Source: Acetobacterium woodii DSM 1030
GTDB taxonomy: Bacteria; Bacillota; Clostridia; Eubacteriales; Eubacteriaceae
DNA: 64,000 nt
Assembly (NCBI RefSeq): GCF_000247605.1
Contig: NC_016894.1
Location: 3,833,732 to 3,897,731 of the forward strand
Direction: 5' to 3'
Below the pieces are notes generated by a model. The model saw nothing but the letters and a program-made list of their open reading frames with translations. It was not told the origin of the DNA and did no database searches. Shown piece by piece: positions 18,124-26,521 of this stretch (the first letter of the stretch is position 1; the number at the start of each line of letters is the position of its first letter). The translations under genes were made by a program, and so were the position numbers.

Positions 18124-19341
18124 ATGCTTATTTGGAAAAGAAATCTGTTTGTGTGCTGGATCGGTGTTTTCATCGCAGCAATTGGAATGAGTGAAGTAGC
18201 CCCAATCCTACCGCTTTATATCCACTATCTTGGTGTTCAAAATACATCGTTGGTGTCACAGTTATCCGGAATTATTTTCGGAATCACTTACCTAATTACG
18301 GCGATATTCTCACCGATCTGGGGCTATGCCGCCGACAAAGTTGGCCGAAAACCGATGATCCTTCGAGCGGGTATTGGACTGAGCATCATCTATTTACTAA
18401 TGGGTTTCGTTCCTAACGTATATTTTCTAATCGCACTCAGCGTACTACAGGGGGCTTTCACAGGATACAGCACAGCCTGCAACACGCTGATTGCGACGCA
18501 AACGGGCAGGGAACATGTCGGTTATGCCTTAGCGACTCTTTCGACCGCAGGTGTTGCCGGTTCTTTATTGGGGCCGACGCTCAGTGGATTGATAGAAGCT
18601 GTTTTGGGTTTGCAGGCTGTATTTTTCATTATCAGCGGACTCCTTTTGATTGCTTTCATTATCTCGCTGCTATTTGTTCAGGAATCCTTTGTTCGGAATG
18701 ATAAAAAATCACAAGGGTTGCGGGAAATATGGCATTCAGTTCCGCAAAAAGAACTGACAATTGTAATATTGATAACCTTTTTTGTCTTAGGTATAGGGTT
18801 ATATTCGATTGAGCCGATTATGACTCCGTATGTATCTCAACTTAGCCCCAACACCAGTCATATTGCACTGATTTCCGGATTGGTTTTCTCGGCTACAGGA
18901 CTTTCAAATATTATCTCCGCCCCAAGGCTGGGAAAACTTTCCGACAAAATCGGGGCACATAAGGTAATTATGATTTCACTGATAGTATCCGGGATTCTTT
19001 ATATCCCACAAGCTTTTGTTCAAAATCCTTGGCAGTTACTGGTACTTCGCTTCTTATTGGGCTTTGCAATGGGAGGACTAATACCGTCGATCAGTATCAT
19101 GATTAAAAATATTACGCCGGATTATCTTACCGGCCGGATTTTCGGATTCAACATGTCGCTTGGATATCTGGGAGTTGCCGCAGGTTCCGTTTTAGGTGGA
19201 CAGATTGCCGGACGATTCAGTTTCCAGTATGTTTTTTATATCACCAGCGCATTAATGTTTCTCAACGCTGTATGGGTCTATTTCAGAGTGTATAAGAAAT
19301 GGGACAAAGCCGTTTTGAGTGAATCATTCGGAAAGGAATGA
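18124..19341 (+). CDS. MFS transporter, drug:H+ antiporter type
   Basis: 405 residues with twelve hydrophobic spans. The loop-2 signature GYAADKVGRKPMI (about 70-82) and its second-half counterpart GKLSDKIGAHKVI mark an MFS protein, and the GSLLGPTLSG segment in span 5 is typical of drug exporters (motif C type). It probably exports a small lipophilic compound. It follows an AraC regulator and precedes an MBL-fold protein by 160 bp. Translation may be limited by the hairpin over its ribosome binding site. Confidence 0.85.
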   Translation: MLIWKRNLFVCWIGVFIAAIGMSEVAPILPLYIHYLGVQNTSLVSQLSGIIFGITYLITAIFSPIWGYAADKVGRKPMILRAGIGLSIIYLLMGFVPNVYFLIALSVLQGAFTGYSTACNTLIATQTGREHVGYALATLSTAGVAGSLLGPTLSGLIEAVLGLQAVFFIISGLLLIAFIISLLFVQESFVRNDKKSQGLREIWHSVPQKELTIVILITFFVLGIGLYSIEPIMTPYVSQLSPNTSHIALISGLVFSATGLSNIISAPRLGKLSDKIGAHKVIMISLIVSGILYIPQAFVQNPWQLLVLRFLLGFAMGGLIPSISIMIKNITPDYLTGRIFGFNMSLGYLGVAAGSVLGGQIAGRFSFQYVFYITSALMFLNAVWVYFRVYKKWDKAVLSESFGKE

Positions 19342-19501
19342 TGGAGTATGAAAATGGAATAATAAAACATGAAAATGGATTTTGATGGTATTGCCTTGAT
19401 TAAACCGCAGATTCTCTTTGTGGGATAGTTAGTCAAGTAAATAGCTCTAAATTACAAAAAAATCAACCCGAGTAAGGCTTTATAAAAGAAGGAGATTTTA
19501 C

Positions 19502-20146
19502 ATGAAAATAAAATGGTTTGGACAATCGTGTTTCAGACTCACATCTGAAAATGGCATAAAGATCGTCATGGACCCATATGCCAATATGTTAGGTTATAAA
19601 CTGCCAGAGATTGACGCGAACATCGTCACAACCAGTCATGATCACAGCGACCATAACAATGTCGATGCAGTTAAGGGAGACTTTGTGCATATCAAGGATC
19701 CGGGAGTTTTTTCGCCGAAAGGTATCGGCATTAAAGGCATTCAGACCTTTCATGACAATGTTTTCGGGGCAAAAAAAGGCAATAATATCATCTATACTTT
19801 CATGATAGACGGAATAAATATCTGCCATTGCGGCGATCTGGGACATCTGTTAAGTCTTGAACAGATCAATCAAATCGGAAAAGTGGACATCCTGCTTCTT
19901 CCCATCGGAGGAAGAGTCACACTGGACGCCAACAGCGCAGTGGAAGTTATGAAGCAGCTCAATCCGGCGGTCGTGATACCGATGCACTATAGGACAAAAG
20001 CGATGGGAATTCTCGGATTCGTATTTGGAAAGGTCGAACCATTTATAACCGCTTCAACAAAAGAGGCAAAAAATTATAAGGAGCTTGATATTAATTTATC
20101 AAATATCAAAGATCTCCCGGAAATTGCGGTTCTACAATATAATTGA
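19502..20146 (+). CDS. MBL-fold metal-dependent hydrolase (UPF0173/UlaG-like)
   Basis: 214 residues. KIKWFGQSCFRL at the start and the metal ligands S-H-D-H-S-D-H (about 42-48), HCGDLGH and MHYRTK are the pattern of UPF0173/RomA-like beta-lactamase-fold hydrolases that act on phosphodiester or lactone-like bonds. No signal peptide, so cytoplasmic. AAGGAG precedes the ATG. A strong terminator follows the gene. The substrate is unknown; a link to the MFS exporter is only positional. Confidence 0.85.
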   Translation: MKIKWFGQSCFRLTSENGIKIVMDPYANMLGYKLPEIDANIVTTSHDHSDHNNVDAVKGDFVHIKDPGVFSPKGIGIKGIQTFHDNVFGAKKGNNIIYTFMIDGINICHCGDLGHLLSLEQINQIGKVDILLLPIGGRVTLDANSAVEVMKQLNPAVVIPMHYRTKAMGILGFVFGKVEPFITASTKEAKNYKELDINLSNIKDLPEIAVLQYN

Positions 20147-20156
20147 GTACAATTTG

Positions 20157-20193
20157 CAGTACCTGGACTGAAAGTGTCCAGGTACTGTTTTTT
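20157..20193 (+). terminator. terminator of the MBL gene
   Basis: CAGTACCTGGAC / GTCCAGGTACTG stem, 7-nt loop, then T6. Confidence 0.92.
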
Positions 20194-20214
20194 GTGCGCC
20201 CGGCATGGGTGCAC

Positions 20215-20256
20215 AAAAAAAGAAGTTTATGACTTCTATTCGATAAACTTCTTTTT
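20215..20256. terminator. bidirectional terminator between MBL gene and acsB
   Basis: AAAAAGAAGTTTAT / ATAAACTTCTTTTT with a 12-nt loop. The A-run and T-run on both sides allow it to stop transcripts from either direction, including the acsB message that ends at 20377. Confidence 0.75.
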
Positions 20257-20376
20257 GTCTTATGAAATTCACTTAACTTAATGACATTGGCTATTTCTTT
20301 AGCTGACTTTTTTTAATCAGCATAGATTTGTATTTTTTCTTCGCTCTTACTCTTTATAAACTTAGTGGCAAATCAA

Positions 20377-22512
20377 TTACATAATGGGATCCATTGCCAG
20401 GGCTGGATGGTTTTTGCTTTCCAGGAATTCCAAGACTGCTTCGGAATCGGTAGCAATAGTTTCATCACAAACCATATCGGCAAAATTTTCAATCCCGGTC
20501 ATTTCAAAGACAGCTTTATTTAAACGTTCTGCCACATCATCTTTTAATTCTTTTGGCATCCAGACGATTCGTGACAATCCCCCTTCTGCTGACATAAATT
20601 TCTTAGAACCAATCAAAAAGCGACCATGTCCCATAAAACCAGGCGTTTGAACACCACCACCGGTCATTGATGCCAGTTCTCCAAAAGTCATTCCAACCGG
20701 CGATATGTCACTAAATTCGCGATTGACAATAATGACCCCGTTAGCCTCCGGCATAATCCCGCAGATACATTCGAAACAACCACATGATGTCATCGGATCT
20801 TCCAGAATCGAATATAAGGTGACCTTTTCTACCGCCCCTTGGGATGCACTGGCAACAGCCTTGTCAACCGCTTCCCAGCGACCGGTCTGTGCGTCAATGG
20901 CCTGACCTTTTATAACCGGCTGATTAGGACCTTCCGGGTCCAGTTCTTTTGTTGCTTTCGCATCTAACCATGAAACGGCACCACAAAGACCTAACCGTTC
21001 CGGGGTGACAATACACACATGGCTTGGGGCAAAGGATTGACATAACAAGCAGGTATAGAAGGTATCAACACTTTCATCGGTTAAGGCGCCCATTCGTTCA
21101 TCCCGTTCTGCGTAAATTGGTTTAACCAATTCTTCGCCCAGTCGTTTGACATCTTCGGCGTTTGTATAGATGGTGATTTCACATTTATCAACAACTTTTT
21201 CAAAATCGGAGCGCATTTTAGCATATAGAACTTCTCCGATATGTTTCAAGCGGAAACCTTTTTCGAAAGCTTCTTTGGTCAAACGAATCCAGGCAATGTT
21301 TCGTTGTCCTACATGCATCGCCCCGTCAATATAGTTGGTAAAATAATGAATCCGTCGTTCCAAAACGGTTTCGAAATCTTTTTGCATTGCTTTTCCGCCA
21401 ACGGTAACGACAATCCCTAATGGTAAACGGACAACATCTTTTCCGGCAAACATCGGATCATCGATGTCTGGTCCAATCAAGGTAATTTTATGATCTTCCA
21501 TTTCGGCCGGATCACCACTTGTAACCAGTTCCCAGCATTCGGTTTTATTACCGCCAAATTCGGCAAACATCGCATCTTTACGGACACGTTCACCTTCAAA
21601 CGCTGAGGCCACTGCTACCGGCACGTCGATTTTGGTGACTTTGATTTTAATTTCACGAGCTTCCAACGAGAATTCAACGGTTTTTTCAAGATCAGCCTGA
21701 GTCATTAAAGCCCCGGGCACTTCAGGTACCGCAACATCGGCAATAACGGGGAATCCCAGAGCAATCGCCCCGGCCCCAACCGCAACGATGACTTCATTTA
21801 TTTCGCCAAAGGTATTAACAAAAGCAGGTACCCGTTCTTTCGTGTAGGCTAAAAACTCTGGTAATTTACCCGGTTCAATCCCACCAAAAATAAGCGCCGC
21901 CCGAATCGCTACGGAAACAACATGAATTACCGAAGTTATTTCGTGACCTAACGGAATAACCCGATAATCTAAACCCATTTTCACTCCCGCATCCAAAGCT
22001 TGTTCGATGATATTACCCACCATAAACGTTAATAGACCTTTTTGCTGATAGTCTTTAACAATTGCTGCTAGTGCCGCAGGATCTGAAGCTTCACCTAAAA
22101 GAACGGCGATTCCGGGAATATCTCCGGTTACCAGTGGCACTCCCAATGACCGGATGATCGGATCGGCAACAAAACCAATTCCGGAATCATTGGCATAAGG
22201 GTCACCTTCCAGATAACGCAACGCTTCAATGATTTCTGCCCCAACGGCCGTTGCCAAACCGGCATTTAGCGCTTCGCCCAAGTCTTCCTTATTGGTAATC
22301 AGACTTTTCAAAATCCCCACAGCTGCCGGTAAATCACCTAATGTTTTAATCTTAACGCCTGTTGCAGCATAAATAATCGGCAAAAAATAAGCCGTATCGG
22401 GATATCCGACGGAATGATCGGCACCATATTTTTCAATGGCATCATTCACAGCTCCTTCTGTTAACCCTGCAACCGCATTCGAACCGGCATAAATTAAATC
22501 TGTTAAACTCAT
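20377..22512 (-). CDS. acsB: CO-methylating acetyl-CoA synthase (CODH/ACS beta subunit)
   Basis: 711 residues, full length. It joins CO, a methyl group from the corrinoid protein and CoA to give acetyl-CoA, the last step of the Wood-Ljungdahl pathway. The A-cluster ligands are Cys488, Cys491, Cys500 and Cys510 for the [4Fe-4S] part and Cys577-Gly578-Cys579 for the distal nickel. All are exactly 18 positions before the Moorella residues (506, 509, 518, 528, 595-597). The N-terminal CODH-contacting domain is present. No acsC, acsD, acsE or CODH gene is nearby, so this is a solitary copy. A sigma-54 promoter and a sigma-54 activator gene lie directly upstream. Confidence 0.96.
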   Translation of the reverse strand: MSLTDLIYAGSNAVAGLTEGAVNDAIEKYGADHSVGYPDTAYFLPIIYAATGVKIKTLGDLPAAVGILKSLITNKEDLGEALNAGLATAVGAEIIEALRYLEGDPYANDSGIGFVADPIIRSLGVPLVTGDIPGIAVLLGEASDPAALAAIVKDYQQKGLLTFMVGNIIEQALDAGVKMGLDYRVIPLGHEITSVIHVVSVAIRAALIFGGIEPGKLPEFLAYTKERVPAFVNTFGEINEVIVAVGAGAIALGFPVIADVAVPEVPGALMTQADLEKTVEFSLEAREIKIKVTKIDVPVAVASAFEGERVRKDAMFAEFGGNKTECWELVTSGDPAEMEDHKITLIGPDIDDPMFAGKDVVRLPLGIVVTVGGKAMQKDFETVLERRIHYFTNYIDGAMHVGQRNIAWIRLTKEAFEKGFRLKHIGEVLYAKMRSDFEKVVDKCEITIYTNAEDVKRLGEELVKPIYAERDERMGALTDESVDTFYTCLLCQSFAPSHVCIVTPERLGLCGAVSWLDAKATKELDPEGPNQPVIKGQAIDAQTGRWEAVDKAVASASQGAVEKVTLYSILEDPMTSCGCFECICGIMPEANGVIIVNREFSDISPVGMTFGELASMTGGGVQTPGFMGHGRFLIGSKKFMSAEGGLSRIVWMPKELKDDVAERLNKAVFEMTGIENFADMVCDETIATDSEAVLEFLESKNHPALAMDPIM

Positions 22513-22559
22513 AATTTTTCACGCTTCCTTTTCAAAGAAATTATTATGTTATTTATTAA

Positions 22560-22576
22560 AGCAAGTTTTATGCCAA
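22560..22576 (-). promoter_or_regulatory. sigma-54 (-24/-12) promoter of acsB
   Basis: On the minus strand the bases read TTGGCATAAAACTTGCT. GG and GC are separated by exactly 10 bp, matching consensus TGGCAC-N5-TTGC with one change. The acsB start is about 50 bp downstream. Confidence 0.87.
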
Positions 22577-22647
22577 AAATAAAACCTGTCTAAAATTAGC
22601 ATCTAAGCGAATTCCAGCATTTATCTCGAACCTTTTTATGTCTAATT

Positions 22648-22687
22648 TTTTGACACTGTCAAATATATTTTGACACTTTTTGACACT
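22648..22687 (-). promoter_or_regulatory. probable enhancer sites for the sigma-54 activator
   Basis: TTTTTGACAC-like units start at about 22651, 22671 and 22681 (20- and 10-bp steps, so on one DNA face). The first forms the palindrome TGACACTGTCA, and TGTCAAATATATTTTGACA makes a further dyad. They lie 75-115 bp upstream of the -12/-24 element, the usual distance for bacterial enhancer-binding proteins, and just beyond the regulator's stop codon. Confidence 0.7.
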
Positions 22688-22705
22688 TTTTAACCGAACA
22701 GCATC

Positions 22706-24649
22706 TTAACGGGAAATTGCAATGTTATATTTTTTAATTTTATTATAAAGTGTTTGACGCGTTATACCCAGTTTTTCGGCTGCCGCCGACTTGTTGTCAT
22801 GACAATTTTTCAAAATCTTAACAATTAGCTCTTTTTCGCTTTCTTTAATTTCACTTTTAGTACTCCCCGAATCGAAACTATTTAACGTTTCTACACTATT
22901 CAGTTCAGTAATAATCACATCTTTACCAATGATCCGATCATCCACCAAAAAGGTCAGTCGTTTAATCACATTTTCCAGTTCTCTGATATTACCGGGCCAA
23001 TTATAATTCATCAATTCCTGAATTCCAGCCTGATCAATTTTTTTCAATTCGGTTCCGTTTTCCTGACTGATCTGTTCCAATATTTTAGCAACGAGCACCG
23101 GAATTTCCGGCCGTCTTTTTCGCAGCGGCGGCAAAATTATATTAATAACATTCAGTCGATAATACAAATCTTTTCGGAATGAACCCTCCCTGATCATCGC
23201 TTCCAAATTTTGGCTGGTTGCCGCAATAACTCGGGTATCCACCATTTTGGTCGTGACCGAGCCCATTTTTTCAAACTTTTTTTCCTGTAGAAAACGAAGT
23301 AATTTAGCTTGTATTTCGATTGGAATCTCCGCAATTTCATCTAAAAAAACAGTTCCGCCCTGAGCCATTTCCAGTCTTCCCACTTTTCCATTTCGGTTGG
23401 CCCCGGTAAAAGCTCCGGATTCATAACCAAAAAGTTCCGTTTCAAAAAAGTTCTTGGGGATTGTCGTACAATCAATATAAACAAAGGGTTTTTGACTGCG
23501 GGGGCTTTCCTGATGAACAATTTCGGCAAACATTGTTTTTCCCGTGCCACTTTCACCCCGCATCAAAATGGAGGCATCCGTTTTTGATACTTTTTTTATG
23601 TAATTCACCAACCCCACCATTTCGTGGCTGTCAACAATAACGTTTGGATCGCGAAGTTTTACGGTCTCTGGTGGGCTCGTTTTATTTTTGCTGCCAATCC
23701 GTTCTTCCAGATCCGATATTTTATCAAGCAGCAGTTTAATAAAATCAGACTCGATTGGAATAACCTGTCTTAGCACTGCCTTTGATTCTAAAATTGGACT
23801 CTCAAAGATGATATGTTCCTTACCGGCAATCAGTTGCTGCCAAATGGCTGGTTCTCCAGTCGCCAAAACCTCGGTATATTTCGACTCCCAGGCTAAAGAA
23901 ATGACGCTTGTGTTTTTTTCGAATGCCGAAGACAAAAAGTCCTGATATTTTTTATTGATTCGCATAACCATGCCATTACTGTCAATGACCGCCAGATAAT
24001 TGGGGATGCTGTCGATAATATTCTGATTGAAATTATCGGCTTCTAAAGCCGTTTCCAAAGCATCATTGAGTTTTTTATTATCCCGAGTCGAACGCTGACT
24101 TTGAGATTGGATCTGATTTTTGCTTTTAGCTAATTTTAACGAGTTGATCGTCAAATAAAGCATATTAATATCATTTTTTCCGCCATCGCTTTCTTCATTG
24201 ACGCTTTTTTGATGGTCCTTGGCTTTAGTGACTTCAAATTCGCAATATGCGTCGCCTAAGGCGTTACATTTAACTTCCACCGCATCCATATCCTGCTTGC
24301 TGATGCTACTAACGGCGCCCGCTAAAATTCCCGCTTCAAAATAACATACCGGTTTCCCGATATTTTCCATATCACTACAAGTAAAACAATCAAACAAACG
24401 AAAGACCACTTTTTCATCCGACATATTGGTAATGACTATTTGTCCAATCCCCAATTCCATGATCTTTTCTGATAAACTGTTATAATCTGTTACATTTAAG
24501 CTGCGACCGACATTTTTAGCGGTATTATAATATATTTCTTCTTCCACGGCTTTTGAATTCTGATTGGTATTTGCTAAATTGAGCACCGTTTTTAGATTTT
24601 TTTCAACATTATTATAATTTTCATAGTTCACAATGCCATTATTAAACAT
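22706..24649 (-). CDS. sigma-54-dependent activator: V4R, PAS, AAA+, Fis HTH
   Basis: About 647 residues (a GTG one codon earlier is possible; AAGGAG is upstream). The N-terminal part to about 142 is a V4R domain. Its Cys103, Glu126, Cys129 and Cys137 have the same spacing as the zinc ligands of the phenol sensor MopR. A PAS-like segment (about 208-300) follows. The AAA+ domain has Walker A GESGTGKT (366-373), the sigma-54 contact loop GAFTGA (413-418) and Walker B GTVFLDE. A Fis-type helix-turn-helix ends the protein (about 606-645). It lies upstream of acsB on the same strand and is the likely activator of its -24/-12 promoter. The ligand is unknown. Confidence 0.92.
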   Translation of the reverse strand: MFNNGIVNYENYNNVEKNLKTVLNLANTNQNSKAVEEEIYYNTAKNVGRSLNVTDYNSLSEKIMELGIGQIVITNMSDEKVVFRLFDCFTCSDMENIGKPVCYFEAGILAGAVSSISKQDMDAVEVKCNALGDAYCEFEVTKAKDHQKSVNEESDGGKNDINMLYLTINSLKLAKSKNQIQSQSQRSTRDNKKLNDALETALEADNFNQNIIDSIPNYLAVIDSNGMVMRINKKYQDFLSSAFEKNTSVISLAWESKYTEVLATGEPAIWQQLIAGKEHIIFESPILESKAVLRQVIPIESDFIKLLLDKISDLEERIGSKNKTSPPETVKLRDPNVIVDSHEMVGLVNYIKKVSKTDASILMRGESGTGKTMFAEIVHQESPRSQKPFVYIDCTTIPKNFFETELFGYESGAFTGANRNGKVGRLEMAQGGTVFLDEIAEIPIEIQAKLLRFLQEKKFEKMGSVTTKMVDTRVIAATSQNLEAMIREGSFRKDLYYRLNVINIILPPLRKRRPEIPVLVAKILEQISQENGTELKKIDQAGIQELMNYNWPGNIRELENVIKRLTFLVDDRIIGKDVIITELNSVETLNSFDSGSTKSEIKESEKELIVKILKNCHDNKSAAAEKLGITRQTLYNKIKKYNIAISR

Positions 24650-24931
24650 CACAACATCTCCTTAATTTTAGCCCCACTTGTTTGGCCATTTCTAACCTCA
24701 GCTTTGATCATTTTTGACAGCATATCATAGATCATTAATCATGACAAGCGAACCATCTCTTCGTCATGTGTCATGCTTAATGACTTCTTAAAAATTGCAA
24801 AGTTCAGGATATCTTAATCTTTTGTTAACGTAATGTTCATATTCATCTGTTATTATTTACTCAGCAAATTAAATATTCAACCTCTTTGTTAAACAAAGAT
24901 ACTAAATAATAAATTACTAAGGAGAAATACC

Positions 24932-25318
24932 ATGAACGCATTAACCATAAATAATTATTTGCCACTGTCTACGATCGAAAAAAAAATACTGCTGATTTGT
25001 CAAAATTTCAGTCGCTTACGGATCAAAGCACTATTCGCACAGCCCTCAAAAAGCGGCCTGAAATTCTTTAAAAAACGTCAATCTAACATTAAAAACGACC
25101 GTAATTTGATGGCTAATGGTTTTAATGCCCTTTCTAATTCTGCCAGTAAAGTGATCCCTGAAGCCCTCGATCAATCACCTTCAGGTTTTCTTAATGAGAG
25201 CAAACATAAACTATCCGCCGTTGAGCAATTACTTTTATCTAACTATAACTTAGCGATGAATGACTTTGGCGAAACTAACATCAAAGGCGTTTTTTCCGAC
25301 TATAACCGCTACTTATAA
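24932..25318 (+). CDS. hypothetical protein divergent from the sigma-54 activator
   Basis: 128 residues, polar and basic (many Lys, Asn and Ser), with no membrane span or signal peptide. I recognise no family. AAGGAG is well placed before the ATG and the frame is clean, so it is probably expressed. It is divergent from the activator gene (282 bp between starts), which hints at shared control but does not show it. Confidence 0.5.
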   Translation: MNALTINNYLPLSTIEKKILLICQNFSRLRIKALFAQPSKSGLKFFKKRQSNIKNDRNLMANGFNALSNSASKVIPEALDQSPSGFLNESKHKLSAVEQLLLSNYNLAMNDFGETNIKGVFSDYNRYL

Positions 25319-25454
25319 TTTCATTAACCCGACTTTTTTGGCCACTGATGCCGCGGGAGACTTTATTTATCCGGCTCTGCTTAATGCTTATCAACTTTAC
25401 ACCTCATGAAAAATGGGGTATGATGAAGACAATATAGAAAGCAGGTGCCTAAAT

Positions 25455-26432
25455 ATGTGTACGAGTCTGACCTTAAGCACAAGTAATCAACTGAATATAC
25501 TGGCCCGAACAATGGATTTTGCGACAATTCTTGATCCGGATCTGGTTTTTGTTCCCCGAAAATATCCCCTGGCTTCCCAGGTGGATGAAATCAAACGACC
25601 AGCAAACTATGCCATTATGGGGATGGGTCAAAAAACAGCACCCGCGATCCTGACCGATGGTCTGAATGAAGTCGGCCTGGCCTGTGCAACCTTATACTTT
25701 CCCGATTATGCCCATTACAGTGATCAAATCGATGCTACCAAAACCAATCTTGCTCCGCTGGAAGTGGTGGCCTGGCTCTTATCAAATTTCGCAACGCTGG
25801 ATGAGGTCAAAGCAGCCGTGATGCAGTTGAATCTCATCAGTGATCCGGCCGAAATTTTTACCCCACTACACTGGATTGTAACCGATAAAACCGGCCACGT
25901 GATTGTGGTTGAACCGATGAAAAATGGAATCGTTATTCATGATAACCCACTTGGTGTTATGGCCAACAGTCCTGATCTCAACTGGCATCTTACCAATATC
26001 CGCAATTACATTGGTGTAAACCCCAATAAACTGGGACCAATCAAATTAAACGGAGTCACCTTTTCCCCCTTTGGAAATGGCGCGCGAACCTTTGGTTTAC
26101 CCGGTGATTACACCCCGCCTTCGCGTTTTTTACGTGCTGTTTTTGGTAAAGAAGCCATCAATGTCCTGGAAAATGAGGATGAAGGGATTAAAGCTGCTTT
26201 TCATATTTTATCATCGGTAGAAATTCCCAAAGGTAGCGTCTTCACCGATGAAGGCGTCGATTATACCCAATATACTGCCGCTATGGTATGCAACACGGGA
26301 ACCTATTATTTTAAGACCTATGACAATAATCAAATTATCAAGGCTTGTATTTTTGATAAAGATTTGGATAGCGAGCAACCAAAAGCCTGGAAAATCCCCC
26401 AAATCCAACAATATGGAACGCTAAACGAATAG
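25455..26432 (+). CDS. choloylglycine hydrolase / penicillin V acylase family protein (linear amide C-N hydrolase)
   Basis: 325 residues from ATG 25455. I reject the longer in-frame start at 25413 because the family needs Cys as residue 2: the mature N-terminal Cys is the nucleophile of this Ntn hydrolase, and here the protein begins MCTSLTL. Arg17 and Asp20 (ARTMDF), the VMANSPDLNWHLTN segment and the later Arg in the SRFLRA region fit the active site. It cleaves an amide such as a conjugated bile salt, penicillin V or N-acyl-homoserine lactone; sequence alone does not decide. It is a single gene closed by a strong terminator. Confidence 0.88.
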   Translation: MCTSLTLSTSNQLNILARTMDFATILDPDLVFVPRKYPLASQVDEIKRPANYAIMGMGQKTAPAILTDGLNEVGLACATLYFPDYAHYSDQIDATKTNLAPLEVVAWLLSNFATLDEVKAAVMQLNLISDPAEIFTPLHWIVTDKTGHVIVVEPMKNGIVIHDNPLGVMANSPDLNWHLTNIRNYIGVNPNKLGPIKLNGVTFSPFGNGARTFGLPGDYTPPSRFLRAVFGKEAINVLENEDEGIKAAFHILSSVEIPKGSVFTDEGVDYTQYTAAMVCNTGTYYFKTYDNNQIIKACIFDKDLDSEQPKAWKIPQIQQYGTLNE

Positions 26433-26478
26433 AAAAAGCCCATTAAAATCAGCAAAACTGAATTTTAATGGGCTTTTT
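26433..26478. terminator. bidirectional terminator between the Ntn hydrolase and aldehyde dehydrogenase genes
   Basis: AAAAAGCCCATTAAAAT / ATTTTAATGGGCTTTTT stem with a 12-nt loop. The two flanking genes converge on it. Confidence 0.92.
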
Positions 26479-26521
26479 ATTTTTATCTGACAAAGTGCCG
26501 TTTTGTTTGTCACCCTGGCAA

